DNA from: Sesamum alatum
Taxonomy: Eukaryota > Streptophyta > Magnoliopsida > Lamiales > Pedaliaceae
NCBI GenBank assembly: GCA_034509735.1
Contig: JACGWO010000012.1
Location: forward strand, 10,104,367 to 10,168,366
Direction of reading: 5' to 3'
DNA length: 64,000 nucleotides
Numbering within the stretch: position 1 is the first letter of the stretch; every line of letters begins with the position of its first letter. Shown piece after piece: positions 1 through 11,436 of this stretch. Both the position numbers and the translations under genes were made by a program. The notes under the pieces were generated by a model. The model had not been told where the DNA came from and did not search any database. It saw only the letters and a list, made by a program, of their open reading frames with translations.

Positions 1-784
1 TGAGACTGACAAATAGAGCCAACATAGATATTTGAGACAACTTAAGCAACCAAGTTAAACTAGACCGACCTTGTCCATACCTTGGTATTGTTCAATTCTC
101 AAATTTGATTAGCTATTTTGACAGTAGTCTAATCTTGTTGTCACCAATTTTATATACATATCCACTGTATATTGTTGCAATCATCTAAGAAGTCATATAC
201 TCTATTCTCCATTCTTTTTTTGTACTGCATATTTGTATTATATACTTATATTTATCACTAAATAATTTTTAGTCATAATACAATATAATAGTAATATTCA
301 TATTGTAATTAATCAAAAGTAAGTTTTATTCATTTTTTTTATAAAGAAATACAATTTTTAGAGAACCTGTCAACAAAACTTAGTTTTAATATGAAATCAT
401 GCTCCTATGAGTTCTTTCTCCTTGATCTTGGTTGCTTTGAAGGGATTATTTCCCCAGATTTTTTTGGGTAGTTTTATTTCAATTTGTTAAGTAGTTGTTT
501 AGTTGAAGTTATTAAATATATTAATATAATATAATTTCAAAATTTTAAATAAATAGTTCATCTAAAGAAGATTTAATTTTTAAAAGTTCGACTAATACAA
601 ATGATTGGACAAAGTATTTAATATGATTTCAATAGTTTATCCTCTTATTTATGACTGACATTTATAATTCAAGATATTTACTTTTGGGTTGATTCTAAAG
701 AATCTTCTGAAAATTTTCTTCTTCTTTCAAACTAAAACTAGCTAATGAAGTAAAACATTTTGATGTAACGAAGTATTAACAATG
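1..784. other. AT-rich DNA without recognisable gene
   Basis: No open reading frame of note, no repeat termini and no RNA gene were seen here. Short A and T runs dominate. Confidence 0.6.
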
Positions 785-1125
785 ATATTATTTATTAAAT
801 AATATTGCAACTACCTTGTTGTTGCAAAATCTATGGCAAAATGTTGCCACAGACTATTTGTGTTGCAAAGTTGCAGTGCATTTGCATCATATTAATTTTG
901 AAGCAAATTTTGCAATGAATTTTAAAATTATATTTGTTGCAAATATTTTGCTACGAAAATTGTAGCAAATCAATGTTGTTGCAATTGAATTTTTTTTTTT
1001 TTTTTTTGCAACGACAATTGCAGTGGTATATAACGGCTTTTGCAACGACCTTCAAGTTAATTCAATATTTTGCCATGGAATTTGCAATAGATTTGAAGTC
1101 CGTGGCAAAATCTGCTGCAAATGAT
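785..1125. repeat. CACTA-type subterminal repeats, GTTGCAA motif
   Basis: The heptamer GTTGCAA/TTGCAAC and variants (TGGCAAAAT, TTGCAACGAC) recur many times in about 340 bp on both strands. The same motif fills both ends of the complete CACTA element at 49802-62684, so this is read as a subterminal region of a related element. No clean CACTA terminus is visible beside it, so the element boundary is unknown. Confidence 0.6.
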
Positions 1126-1339
1126 TAATAAAAGAACAATTTAATCCTAATTCATTTTTATTTTTTTATATCCATTCATCACCCCTTCTAACTACTCTTT
1201 CCTTTTACTCTACTTGTACTTTAATTTTCTTTTTGTTATTAAACTATTGTGATCACGCTGCTAGAACAAGTCATATATCTGGAGATTTAGCTACTTACAT
1301 TATGGTAAGTACAAAAGTTTTTATAAGTGTAATTATATG

Positions 1340-1441
1340 TAGTCATTGAGTTGATGGTTTGATGATTTTACCCCTCATAGACAATAACGCAAATACAGTT
1401 TGAATATGTATTTGAACATAAGAATATGCATGTTGGTCTTT
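1340..1441 (+). pseudogene. CACTA transposase DUF4216 relic, part 1
   Basis: One frame reads as a short coding stretch ending in HVGLF and is cut at 1441 by the Athila-like element. Skipping that element and one copy of its 5-bp target duplication, the frame continues directly at 8829 as KCRWIDPIK. This gives the FKCxWxDP pattern typical of the DUF4216 domain at the C-terminus of TNP2-type CACTA transposases. The upstream part of the transposase is absent and the frame contains stops. Confidence 0.55.
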
Positions 1442-2734
1442 TGATGAGCTCTCAAAATGACATTGTTTTGTAGTGTTTCCAACCACCTTTTTGATATTAA
1501 ACGACTCTTAACCATGTGAAATATGGTGTTTGCAGCTAAAGAGGGACTTTTGAAAGCATGAATGAAGAAATGAAGCAAAACAAGAGGAAAAGATCAACAA
1601 AAATTTTGGAAGGAAAAATGAGGGACATAATTGAAAGTCCGACTGGACGTGCCCATGTCTAACGACGCAGAGAAGCCAACGAAAGAAAGAAAAGAGGCTT
1701 GAGTTTTATGGACTTTAAAGGCTGATACATGAGAACTTCTCGAGTTTTAGAAGTCCTTCCTTCCTTATGAGTCATATTTTGGGTCAACAACCCTAGTTGG
1801 ATGGGAATTAGAATTATATTAGGAATCTATCTTTCGGTATCCAAGTTTATTAGAATTTTAACTAGTATAAATAGAGGATGTAATTGAAGAAATAGACCAT
1901 CTATTTTCTCTGCATTTACTTTATAAAATTCTCTCTTTCTTTTATGTGTTCTTTCAAAAGCATGTTAGATTAGTTCCTTTATTTTCCGGTTGACGTTACG
2001 GTGATTGCTTGATCTCACAACGCATGTTGTGAGATCTAATTTATGCTTCATACTTTCATTCATGTGGATATTTGTGTTGTTCTCTATGCTTTTATCACGA
2101 ATAGTCTGATTTATGAATGATAGGGCCCATTGTTCATTATCAAGAATATCCGCCTAGCTAATTAGACTTGCAAATCCGTAAATGTTTGTTAGTCTAATAC
2201 TTAGTGGCAACGCAGCATAATTTATCATGTCGTAGTGGTCAGTTAAGGTGTGGGGAATGCACAATCTAGCCTAAATGAATCCTCGTAGGAATTTGTTGGT
2301 TAGAACTAGGCCTTTCTAATTGTTAATGTTGTTGATAGATTAAATCTTGAGGACATTTCCATGGTTGTCTATTGGTTAGGGAATTAGCCAACGGACGTTC
2401 CTTGGCTAACCACATGGTAAGGAAAGGTGAGGTCGTACCAATCGCCATAACTAGTTTATCTATTTTATACGATTGTTATCTTTGCATCTATGATCAACTG
2501 TGGAATCGATCATGAACCTATTTTCAACTGGAAATCTTTTCTCATATTTTTATTCATCCTTTTGAATTTATCTCATAGTTAATTAGTATCTTTTAATCAA
2601 AAACACCCCCCACTCGTTTATTTTGCTTTCACTCGAAGGAATTAATTTAGAACTAGTCTCCATGGATCGACCCTACTCACTACTTCTATAAGTTACCGTG
2701 TAGGAATTATTTTTGGTGAATTCGACAATCATCA
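1442..2734 (+). repeat. 5' LTR of the Athila-like element
   Basis: About 1293 bp, starting TGATGAGCTC and ending CAATCATCA. It aligns over its full length with 7572-8823 and differs by scattered substitutions and small indels. One is about 30 bp present here near 1700-1730 and missing in the 3' copy. A TATA-like box lies at 1866. Confidence 0.92.
1866..1874 (+). promoter_or_regulatory. TATA box in 5' LTR
   Basis: TATAAATAG, preserved at the same place in the 3' LTR (7976-7984). Conservation in both LTRs and the position in the first half of the LTR fit a Pol II core promoter. The start of transcription is not visible. Confidence 0.5.
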
Positions 2735-2739
2735 AATTT

Positions 2740-2757
2740 TGGCGCCGTTGCTGGGGA
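2740..2757 (+). other. Primer binding site
   Basis: TGGCGCCGTTGCTGGGGA begins 6 bp after the LTR end. Plant Ty3/gypsy elements, Athila among them, commonly carry a TGGCGCCGTTGC-type site that matches a tRNA 3' end. Which tRNA is not resolved here. Confidence 0.8.
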
Positions 2758-2828
2758 TTGGTGCTTTTTAATTTCTTCCTAGTTACTTACTATCGTTACT
2801 TGTTTTCATGCCGTGATCTTCTCATGTA

Positions 2829-3955
2829 GGTGAACTTGAATTCGATCCCGAAATCGAGAAGACCGCATGGAGACTTTGGAAAGAAATCAAGCAACGAACC
2901 GAAGAGGCCGCCACCTCTTCCTCTCCTGTCACTGAAACAGAGCGTATGCTGAACGACGCTGATTTTTCCAGCGAATCTAACGAAGAAATCATGGCTCAAA
3001 TTCCAGAAAGATCGATCAAAGAGATGACTTCTCCCGACCTCAACCAACAACCTCTTTGCATCGGCTACCCAGCTTTAGAGGTAGATTTTGAACTTAAATC
3101 CGGACTCATCAATTTACTCCCTTCTTTTCGTGGTCTTGCTGGTGACGATCCACACAAACACCTCAAAGAATGTCACGTAGTGTGCTCCGGCATGCGACCT
3201 CAAGGACTCACCGAGAAGCAAGTCAAACTTCATGTCTTCCCATTCTCCTTAGTCGACAACACAAAGTACCACCTGGAATGACCTCAAGAAACAGTTCCTC
3301 GAAAAATGCTTCCCCCCCTCTAGAGCCACAGCAATCCGAAAAGACATTAGTGGAATACGTCAAAATCCCGGGGAGAGTATCTTTGAATATTGGGGAAGGT
3401 TTAACCATTTATCGGAGAGTTTCCCACATCACCAAATCCCACCACATTTATTGATCCAATACTTCTATGAGGGATTAACATGCTCAGATAGGGCCTTGGT
3501 AGACGCGGCAAGTGGCGGTGCTCTGTTCGACAAAACGCCTATTGAAGCACGCAATCTACTTAACACCATGGCAACCAACAATTTGGCATTCGATAGGATC
3601 ATCGATTGAAAGGGGTTAGCGAGGCACATATGACCTCTGTTGAAAATCGTTTAGATGAATTAACCTTACTTTTTAAAGGATTTATTGCAGGACACTCTCA
3701 ACACGTAAAAGCTTGTGGAATGTGCAACACCACTGGACACCCCAGCGACGCATGTCCCACACTCCAAAACAGGCCCACCGAACACGCTGATGCCATAGGT
3801 GGATTTTCTGGGCAGCTTTAGAGAAAATATGACCCCTATTCCAGCACGTACAATCCGGGTGGCGAGATCACCCGAATCTTAGTTATGGCACTCAACCTCA
3901 GAATTTTCAGAAATATTCATATGACCGCCGGGACCGCCTCCTCCTCCGTCTGATT
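2829..3955 (+). pseudogene. Athila-like gag, frameshifted
   Basis: The frame opens at 2829 (GELEFDPEIEK) with a first Met at 2946. It reads through a gag core (LNQQPLCIGYPALEVDFELK, GLAGDDPHKHLKE, MRPQGLTEKQ) to about 3270. A deletion with frameshift there removes the expected DWLYYL segment, and the protein resumes in another frame at TWNDLKKQFLEKCFP (about 3272) and runs to about 3608, where it meets a stop. In the next segment (ATG at 3606) a CCHC zinc knuckle CGMCNTTGHPSDAC lies around residues 37-50, as in gag nucleocapsid. A stop at 3819 and further frame changes end it. Gag packages the element RNA in cytoplasmic particles; this copy cannot make a full protein. Confidence 0.85.
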
Positions 3956-4039
3956 CTAAACTGGGTATATCTCTCAAGGAAATGATGAAAACACTCGCCG
4001 ACCCACCAGTTCCAACGAAGTGTCCAACAATTCCAATAA

Positions 4040-5252
4040 GAGACTCGCGCAAGCATTCAGAATTTGGAGTCTCAAATGAGTCAATTGGCCTCTGTTAGTC
4101 GGTTGGAGTCCCAAGGTAAGTTACCCTCTCAAACCATAGTTAAGCCTAAACAAAACGTTAGTGCTATCGTCTTGCGCAGTGGAAAAGAGTTGCAGCCAAT
4201 TAAGGACGAAAATAGCACTAAGCGTGGGCACGCAGAACAAGGTAAAACAGAGCAGAAATTCGAGATGGCCCAAAAGCAAGCCGACGAGCCCAACCAAACT
4301 GACGAGGAGTACCCCAAGATATGGGTCACTAAGCCTCCTTTCCCAGAAAGATTTGCCAAGTTCTAGAAAGAAGAGGACAAAGAAATCCTTGAAACCTTTT
4401 GCAAAGTAGAGGTAAGCATTCCCTTGCTTGACGCAATCAAACGAATACCTCGCTATGCAAAGTTTCTCAAGGAATTGTGCACCAACAAATGCAAACTGAA
4501 AGGTAATGAGAAGGTAAGTATGGGAGAAAATGTATCCGCTATTCTTCAAAGAAAACTACCTCCTAAATGCAAAGATCCGGGTACATTTTCTATGCCTTGC
4601 AAAATTTTGGTGAGATTGGAATTGAAAAGGCCATGTGTGATTTGAGTGCTTCCATCAATGTTATGCCTCTTGCTATCTATGAATCTTTGCACGTTGGTCC
4701 TTTGAAAGAAACTGGAGTGGTTGTTCAACTTGCGGACCATTTGATTGTGTACCCCTTAGGAGTTTTAGAGGATGTTCTTGTGCATGTTAATGAATTGGTT
4801 TTACCTGCTGATTTTTATGTGCTTGATATGTCGGAGGACAACTCCCCAAATTCCAATCCAACTTGCTAGGAAGACCATTCCTTAAAACATCTAAAACTAA
4901 AATTGATGTAGATTTCGGAATTCTCTCTATGGAGTTTGATAATGAGGTCATTAGGTTTAGCATTTGTGGTGCCACGCAACATTCTAATGAGGTGCATTCT
5001 GTTTTTCTCACAGATTTCCTCGATCCTGTGGAGCCAAAAAATGCTAAGTTCGATGGTAATTGTGCATCCAAGGCGAACACCAATAGAAACTCCACCTCAA
5101 GTCCAAGAACATATAAAAACAAAGTCTTTCATGACAAAATAAGTTCGAGGAAGAATCCTTTCATGGACCTCACAATTCTCCGAAATCCACACCACTACCA
5201 AATTCACTACGTAGAGGAAGTGGATTTAGAGTCCCCGATTTATTCAAGTTGA
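4040..5252 (+). pseudogene. Athila-like aspartic protease region
   Basis: A Gln-rich linker (4064-4366, MSQLASVSRLESQGKLPSQ) ends in the typical PPFPERF motif. Helical sequence follows (LLDAIKRIPRYAKFLKELCT, KCKLKGNEKVSMGENVSAI, LPPKCKDPG). The retropepsin-like segment carries DLSAS, with the catalytic Asp codon at 4639-4641 where related elements have DLGAS. LGRPFLKTSKTKIDV follows in a second frame from 4863. A stop at 4363, several frame changes, and the jump near 4863 break it. The last readable frame stops at 5250 and no RT follows. Confidence 0.8.
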
Positions 5253-5384
5253 GGCAACCCACGACATTCTCCTCTTTACCATTCCTCTTCCCCTTATTAC
5301 TTTCGATTTGCTTGAGCGTTGTAAACTTATATTGTTATTATTGAACTCATGCAGGATGATTTTTGGTTAGAAACAAACTGAACG

Positions 5385-5695
5385 TTTAAACATGCCCACG
5401 CCTAACGTTCCGTTCAAGTCTGTCTGCAGGACGATTCACTAAGCGTTCCCACTCCTAACGTTTCGTCCAAGTTAGTCTGCAGGACGGTTCACTAAGCGTG
5501 CCCACGCCTAACGTTTCGTTCAAGTCTGTCTGCAGGACGATTCACTAAGTGTGCCCATGCCTAACGTTTCATCCAAGTCAGTCTACAAGACGATTCACTA
5601 AGCGTTCCCATGCCCAATGATTCGTCCAAGTCTGTCTCCAGAACGATTTACTAAGCGTGCCCACGCCTAGTGCTTCTTCCAAATCAGTCTGAAAG
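5385..5695 (+). repeat. 53-bp tandem array, six units
   Basis: The motif CCTAACG recurs at 5401, 5454 and 5507, and variants continue at the same 53-bp spacing to about 5690. Each unit contains GCCCACGCCTAACGTT, CAAGTCTGTCTGCAGGACG and TTCACTAAGCG. A degenerate form of the first part, CGTGCCCATGTCTAACGACG, also occurs inside each LTR (around 1650 and 7778). The array lies just after the protease, where RT would normally start. Confidence 0.9.
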
Positions 5696-5699
5696 CACA

Positions 5700-7551
5700 A
5701 ACCAACACACACTCCAGCATTCTTCCCTTTTCTTCCTTTCCTTCTTTCTTAAAAAAAAATAAAAAAAAAACAAAAAACAAAAAAAAAAAAACAAAAAATT
5801 CAAAAACTTAATTCAAAGTCAAATACCTAACATCTCATCTCACTCCCTGTTTGTGTCTCTTTGTGCAGCAGTCTATCACAACCGGTGAGCCGCCGCCATC
5901 TCCCAAAACACAACACCACCACCACTGGTCGTCACACTATCGACACCGACGCCTCGCACCGCCCTTCATCCACTGTCAATCGGCATTGTTTGTCCGCGCA
6001 CTCAGGGAAGTTTCTTTTCCCTATCTTCCTTATATTCTGTCCTCGTTATTGGTTTTAATTCTCTCTACTTCTCACATTGAGGATAATGTGTGTTTTTAAG
6101 TATGGGGATGGGACTTGCTATTGGGATATTATTGGTTGAGGTGTTGTGGATGAATTGCTTGAATTTTTTTTTGATAATTCTTTGAAAAAAATTCCTTTTC
6201 CCTTCATGATTGTTGATATAGTGTGTTCAAGCATTGATTTGGTCATATGTGATGAGATTTTGTGCCCCTTGTTTTGGACAATTTATGGTAAAAAACTTAT
6301 TTTTAAAATGATGATGTGATTCAAAAGCCATACATGTGAATTTAGTGGACATTACCTACCTTGAGAGGATTTTGAACCCATACACTTGTGTTTTAAACTA
6401 TTTTTTTCTTGCTCTCAATAGATATGCTTCTATGATCTTGTCTTCCTAGAACTTGCTTTGAACCTACTCAAAACCACATCAATGTGTATGTACTTAAAAA
6501 TGATAAAGGCAATAGGAAAAAAAAAAACCACTTTTGGCCTAAAAAGACTACCCATATGCATTTTTTTCCCTTAGTAAACGAACTTGAGCCTTTAAGCCTT
6601 GTTTTCTTGTCATGAACCTTAATCCATAAACCAAAATCCGTCATTCTTTTATCTCCTCTATTTGGCCCTTCCAAGGACTAGTAGAGCATCAAGAAAAAGG
6701 GTGTGTTCTAAGTGATAGGTTTTACCATAAATGTGGGGATATTGCATTTACTGTGGTCAGATTTCGGGCTAAAGAAGTATGGAAATCAATATGCCATCTT
6801 GTTGCTTTGCTTTATGCCTTGTTCCAAAAAAGAAAAAAGGGAGATCGGAAAAGAGAAGAAAATTTTATAGAAAAAAAAACAGAGGGAAAGAAAGCAAAAA
6901 GCACAAAAAAAAAAGAGAAAGTAGCAAAAGAAAAAAAATGGGAGAAAACAAAAAAAAAGAGGAAATTTTTCTGCAAAAAAAAAAAAAAGAAAAAGATCTC
7001 CGGAAGAAAAAATCTCCCTCTAAAGCAAGGAATAATTCAAGACATTGAAATATGAAATTGGGGACATCAAATGAATTGAGAAAAAAAAAATCTTGATTGT
7101 TACATCACTTTCTTCATGCTCTATTTCGAGTCTTCTTGGAATTCACCTCACTATCCAAAATTTTCCTACCCCTCAACCAAAGCCCCATTACAACCAAAAA
7201 TAAAAGACCTTTTGATTCAAGTGCGTACATATTTATAAGTGGTGGAGATGTGGTGTATAATCAAGCCTATGGCGAAGCATTTTCATAGCAAGTATTGAGC
7301 GAAACACATAGCATACACAGAGAGTGGGGAAGGCATTGAGAGAATAATCCATTAAAATCTCCATGTTAACTTTTGATCACAATCATTGTGTGAAAACTTG
7401 TATGAAGCTCGTTAAGTTGTCTATATCATGGAGTGCGTTATTCTTTGAACATTCAACTTGATCTTTGCTTCGACACCTTTGCTTTTGATGTCATGAAGTC
7501 GAAAAGGAACCCATGAGTGCTTATCTTGATTTTTGCTCGAGGACGAGCAAA
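5700..7551 (+). other. Noncoding 3' region of the Athila-like element
   Basis: No transposon protein reading was found. The segment 5746-5800 and especially 6820-6990 is extremely A-rich with AG-rich interruptions, giving meaningless Lys-rich frames. ACATTGAGGATAATGTGTG at about 6072 and AAATGTGGGGATATTG at about 6730 resemble motifs that precede the polypurine tract in Athila-type elements. Confidence 0.7.
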
Positions 7552-7571
7552 GGGCAAAGTGTGGGGATATT
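7552..7571 (+). other. Polypurine tract
   Basis: GGGCAAAGTGTGGGGATATT directly abuts the 3' LTR start TGATGAG. Its purine-rich core AAAGTGTGGGGATA is the expected primer for plus-strand DNA synthesis. Confidence 0.8.
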
Positions 7572-8823
7572 TGATGAGTTCCCAAAATGACATGGTTTTG
7601 TAGTGTTTTCAACCACCTTTTTTATATTAAACGACTCTTAACCATGTGAAATATGGTGTTTGCAGCTAAAGAGGGACTTTTGAAAGCATGAATGAAGAAA
7701 TGAAGCAAAACAAGAGGAAACGATCAACAAAAATTCTGGAAGAAAAAATGAGGGACAGAATTGAAAGTCTGACTAGACGTGCCCACGTCTAACGACGCAG
7801 AGAAGCCAGCGAAGGGAAGGAAACAGGGTCGAGTTATACATGAGAACTTCTCGAGTTTTAGAAGTCCTTCCTTCCTTATGAGTCATATTTTGGGTCAACA
7901 ACCCTAGTTGGATAGGAATTAGAATTATATTAGGAATCTATCATTTGGTACCAAGTTTATTAAGATTTTAACTAGTATAAATAGAGGATGTAATTGAAGA
8001 CATAAACCATCTATTTTCTCTGAATTTACTTTATGAAGTTCTCTCTTTCTTTTATGTGTTCTTTCAAAAGCATGTTAGGCTAGTTCCTTTATTTTCCTGT
8101 TGAAGTTACGGTGATTGCTTAATTCACACATGTTGTGAGATCTAATTTATGCTTCATACTTTCATTCATGTGGACATTTGTGTTGTTCTCTATGCTTTTA
8201 TCACAAATAGTCTGATTTATGAATGATAGGGCCCATTTTTCATTATCAAGAATATTCGCCTAGCTAATTAGACTTGCAAATCCGTAATTGTTTGTTAGTC
8301 TAATACTTAGTGGCAACGCAGCATAATTTATCATGTCGTAGTGGTCGGTTATGTTGTGAGGAATGCACAATCTAGCCTAAATGAGTCCTCGTAGGAATTT
8401 GTTGGTTTATGTTGTTGATAGATTAAATCTTGAGGATGTTCCCAGGGTTGTTCATTGATTAGGGAATTAGCCATTGGACATTCCTTGGCTAACGACACGG
8501 CAAGGAAAGGTGAGGTCGTTAGGTCGTACCAATGGCCATAACTAGTTTATCTATTTTGTATGATTGTTATCTTTGCATCTATGATCAACCGCGAAATCGA
8601 GCATGAACCTATCTTCAACTGGAAATCTCTTCTCATATTTTTATTCATCCTTTCGAATTTATCTCGTAGTTAATTAGTATCTTTTAATAAAAAACACCCC
8701 CCTCGTTTATTTTTCTTTCACTCGAAGGAATTAATTTAGAACTAGTCTCTGTGGATCGACCCTACTCATTACTTCTATAAGTTATTGTGTAGGAATTATT
8801 TTTGGTGAATTCGACACTCATCA
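7572..8823 (+). repeat. 3' LTR of the Athila-like element
   Basis: About 1252 bp, the partner of 1442-2734, ending ACACTCATCA before the TCTTT duplication. The internal TATAAATAG (7976-7984) is kept. Confidence 0.92.
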
Positions 8824-8828
8824 TCTTT

Positions 8829-9460
8829 TTAAGTGTAGGTGGATTGATCCTATCAAATGAGTGAAAACTCACCCGAAACTATCATTTGGTTGATGTATCT
8901 CTGAAATATTTGAACAAAAAAAAATGAACCGTGTATCGTAGCACAAAACGCTACCCTAGTGTATTATACTCAATATCCTAATTTAAGAAGAGATAAACTT
9001 GATTAGATGATTGTAGTTACAATAAAAGTTAGACGAACTGTTAAGTCAAGATAGACTGAGACAGAGGTTGAATATGTTTCAGTGGTTACTACAGAAAATG
9101 AAATTCAACCTTTATCCTAGCACAACAAGCTATCCAAGTCTACTACGCTGAATATTCTAGTTTAAGAAGGTATGAAGTTGATTGGATGGTTGTATGTCGA
9201 ACAAAAGCTAGATGAACTATTGAGTCAACATGAATTGATGTTGCATTTCAGGAGGATGAGGTCGAATCCATTTCAATGGATATTATAGAAAATAAAATTC
9301 AACCTCTAGATGACATCAACGGCACACAAATTTTTATTGATGATGATAATGAGACGAAAGATGATGAAGAAGAACAAGATAGTTTTGAAAATTATGAAAC
9401 GACTAATGATGAAGAAGCACTTGGACAAGATGATGATGATGATGAATATTAGTTGAAAGT
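8829..9460 (+). pseudogene. CACTA transposase DUF4216 relic, part 2
   Basis: Continues the frame interrupted at 1441. It reads KCRWIDPIK, then in shifting frames pieces matching IVAQNA, VYYTQYPNLRRDKLD and MIVVTIK, all typical of the DUF4216 region of TNP2 transposases. A second diverged copy of the VYY...YPSLRR...VDWMVV segment occurs at about 9145-9220, so a stretch was duplicated. The tail (9290-9450) is very acidic (IDDDNETKDDEEEQDSFENY, then DDDDDEY and a stop at 9450), as in CACTA transposase C-termini. Many stops and frameshifts make it a relic. Confidence 0.6.
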
Positions 9461-10340
9461 TTTGAAAATTGTTCTTCCTGTACAGGACCAAAAATGTAAT
9501 TTTGCCTTAAATGAAATACACTTGTATAAATGAATGTTTTGATTTTTTAAATTCTATTGTATTTGTTTTCACATTGATCATACATAAAAGAAAATAATAC
9601 AAATATGATTCGTTAAGATATTTTATGATTTTATTAAATGAATCCACAACTTTAGGGAAAAGAAGTTAAAGTTAGACTTATAGACTTACTAAATGGACAG
9701 GTTATTTTATTTCATCCGTTCTATTGTTATGGGCTACTTTTCTTTTTCCCATATATTATTTAAGTTGCTCGTGCAACAACGAGCAGTAACAATATTAGAT
9801 TTTTGGTAGAAGAGTTAGCAATAATAGTGCAATATTAACAACTAAACAATTTAAAAAGCGAAAGATAAAAAATTAATATGTTCAACTAAGGTGCCAAAAT
9901 GCTGATAAAAGTTGAACTTATGATCGTGTTATCATCTGTTTAACACTGTTGAGATTTTACTCATGTTGCTAGGATGCTGGATATATTGTAGTCTATAAAC
10001 ATGTAAAACTACTTTGATGTTACAATAAAATAGTAAATCTTGATTCTTGAAAAAATAATATGCATTTCCATAAAAACCAAATACAAGACGATTAGAAATT
10101 TTTTTGCAAACAAGATACTAACTTAATTGCATTTATTGCTCCGTATATTAGGGGTTGATAAAAATAAGGAGCTTAGGGGTGACGATAGTACCTTGTAATT
10201 AAATTTTTTTGGCAATTGCATGACACCAACCACCTTATTTTTAAAAAGTGGCTGGAGATTGATTTCGTGGACAAAAAACAGGGCAATTTTTTGGGTCTTT
10301 TGCTAACATGGAACTATATTAAAAAACCAACTGCCAACTA
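9461..10340. other. AT-rich DNA, nothing recognised
   Basis: No coding, RNA or mobile-element termini could be supported. Confidence 0.5.
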
Positions 10341-10506
10341 GGATATCTTCTTATTTTTTTCTGTCGCATAAGCTCTTACATACAAAATCTCCTTCCACAT
10401 AAGCAATGATATGGAAAAAAAGAGGGTGATATCTTGTTTTTTTCTGTCGCATAAGCACTTACATACAAAATCTCCTAACACATAAGCAATGATATGGAAA
10501 AAAAGA
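10341..10506. repeat. Tandem duplication of about 83 bp
   Basis: Two copies containing CTGTCGCATAAGC (10361 and 10444), CTTACATACAAAATCTCC and CATAAGCAATGATATGG follow each other with an 83-bp period and few differences. Confidence 0.85.
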
Positions 10507-10980
10507 GGAAAACACTTATTTATCTGGGTAATGTTTTACTGATTGGACTTTTTTTTTATATCTCCGTTATCACAAAAACAAACTCTGAATTTATATGAAA
10601 TAATAAGTATTAAATTTTTTTTATCTAAGATGATATAAATATTACTTATCACTGGAAAAATGATGTAATATAATTTTAATGATCAAATTTTAATTTAATA
10701 AATATTTAAGAGTCCAATTTTTTGGTCTAGGTACAACATTAGTACTTAGGCATCCACGATATTGTTCCTTGCCATGTAGATTTGTATCTTTTATGTATTT
10801 TAATAAGATGATTTTAGTCGTGAGAAATTTTTAATAAACTAATAACATTTAAAGTTTACTCATATATTTTATAATATTTATACTTCAGAATTTAGATTTT
10901 ATTCAACTAATAATATATAACACATATATAATCTAATCTAAGCTAAGTTAATTTGTCTTAATCTCCATTACAATTCTATG

Positions 10981-11427
10981 GGGAACTTGCAATTTTGGTT
11001 CCTCAACAGTATCACCAAAACGATTTTGGTCCTGGCTGTTCCACGATAACTATTTTGGTCCCTGAAATTGCTAATTTTGAATAGAGTTGGCCCCAATCGT
11101 TAAGTCTCTATCAAACACTAATGAAAATACGTGCATGAGGCCCACGTGGATGTGAAAAAGAGGGAGAATATGCTTGATTTTAACACCAAAATTAGGTATA
11201 TATTGTTAGGAGCAAATTTGGTGTCAAGATCAAGCTTATTTCCCCTCTTTTTTCACTCCACGTGCTCCTCACGCACGTATGTCTGTTAGTGTTTGAAGCA
11301 GACTTAACAATTGGGACCAATGTTGTTTGAAATTGGCGAGTTCAGGGACGAAAAGTTTAATTCGTGGAACGAGGTGGGACAAAATTATTTTAGTGATATT
11401 GTTGAGGGACAATAAATCTATTTTCCC
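10981..11427. mobile_element. Fold-back MITE, Mutator-like
   Basis: About 447 bp with long imperfect terminal inverted repeats. The left end GGGAACTTGCAATTTTGG...CTCAACAGTATCACC pairs with the right end, whose complement reads GGGAAAATAGATTTATTG...CTCAACAATATCAC. The flanks AATTCTATG and AAATTCTGT look like a degraded duplication of about 9 bp, which would fit a Mutator-like origin. It has no coding capacity. Confidence 0.7.
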
Positions 11428-11436
11428 AAATTCTGT

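Larger units (their letters stand above)
1442..8823 (+). mobile_element. Athila-like Ty3/gypsy LTR retrotransposon without RT/INT
   Basis: Complete insertion with two LTRs (1442-2734 and 7572-8823), each TGATGAG...ATCA, flanked by a perfect 5-bp duplication TCTTT at 1437-1441 and 8824-8828. In order it has: LTR, PBS, a broken gag, an aspartic protease region, a six-copy 53-bp tandem array, a long noncoding stretch with an A-rich segment, a polypurine tract and the 3' LTR. The gag core (DPHKHLKE, CSGMRPQG) and the protease environment resemble the Athila lineage. No reverse transcriptase, RNase H or integrase reading was found between the protease and the 3' LTR, so any mobility would have needed enzymes from another element. 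It sits inside a CACTA transposase relic and is therefore younger than that relic. Confidence 0.9.

Noticed and set aside
5385..5695. Regular 53-bp repeats as a CRISPR array
   Set aside because: The whole unit is repeated, with no unique spacers, and the context is a plant retrotransposon.
6753..7055. Lys-rich reading frames in the A-rich stretch
   Set aside because: They are produced by poly-A with a few G; no start context, no domain, and they overlap in two frames.
9306..9491. Minus-strand frame rich in Ile and Phe
   Set aside because: It is the antisense of the acidic transposase tail read on the plus strand.
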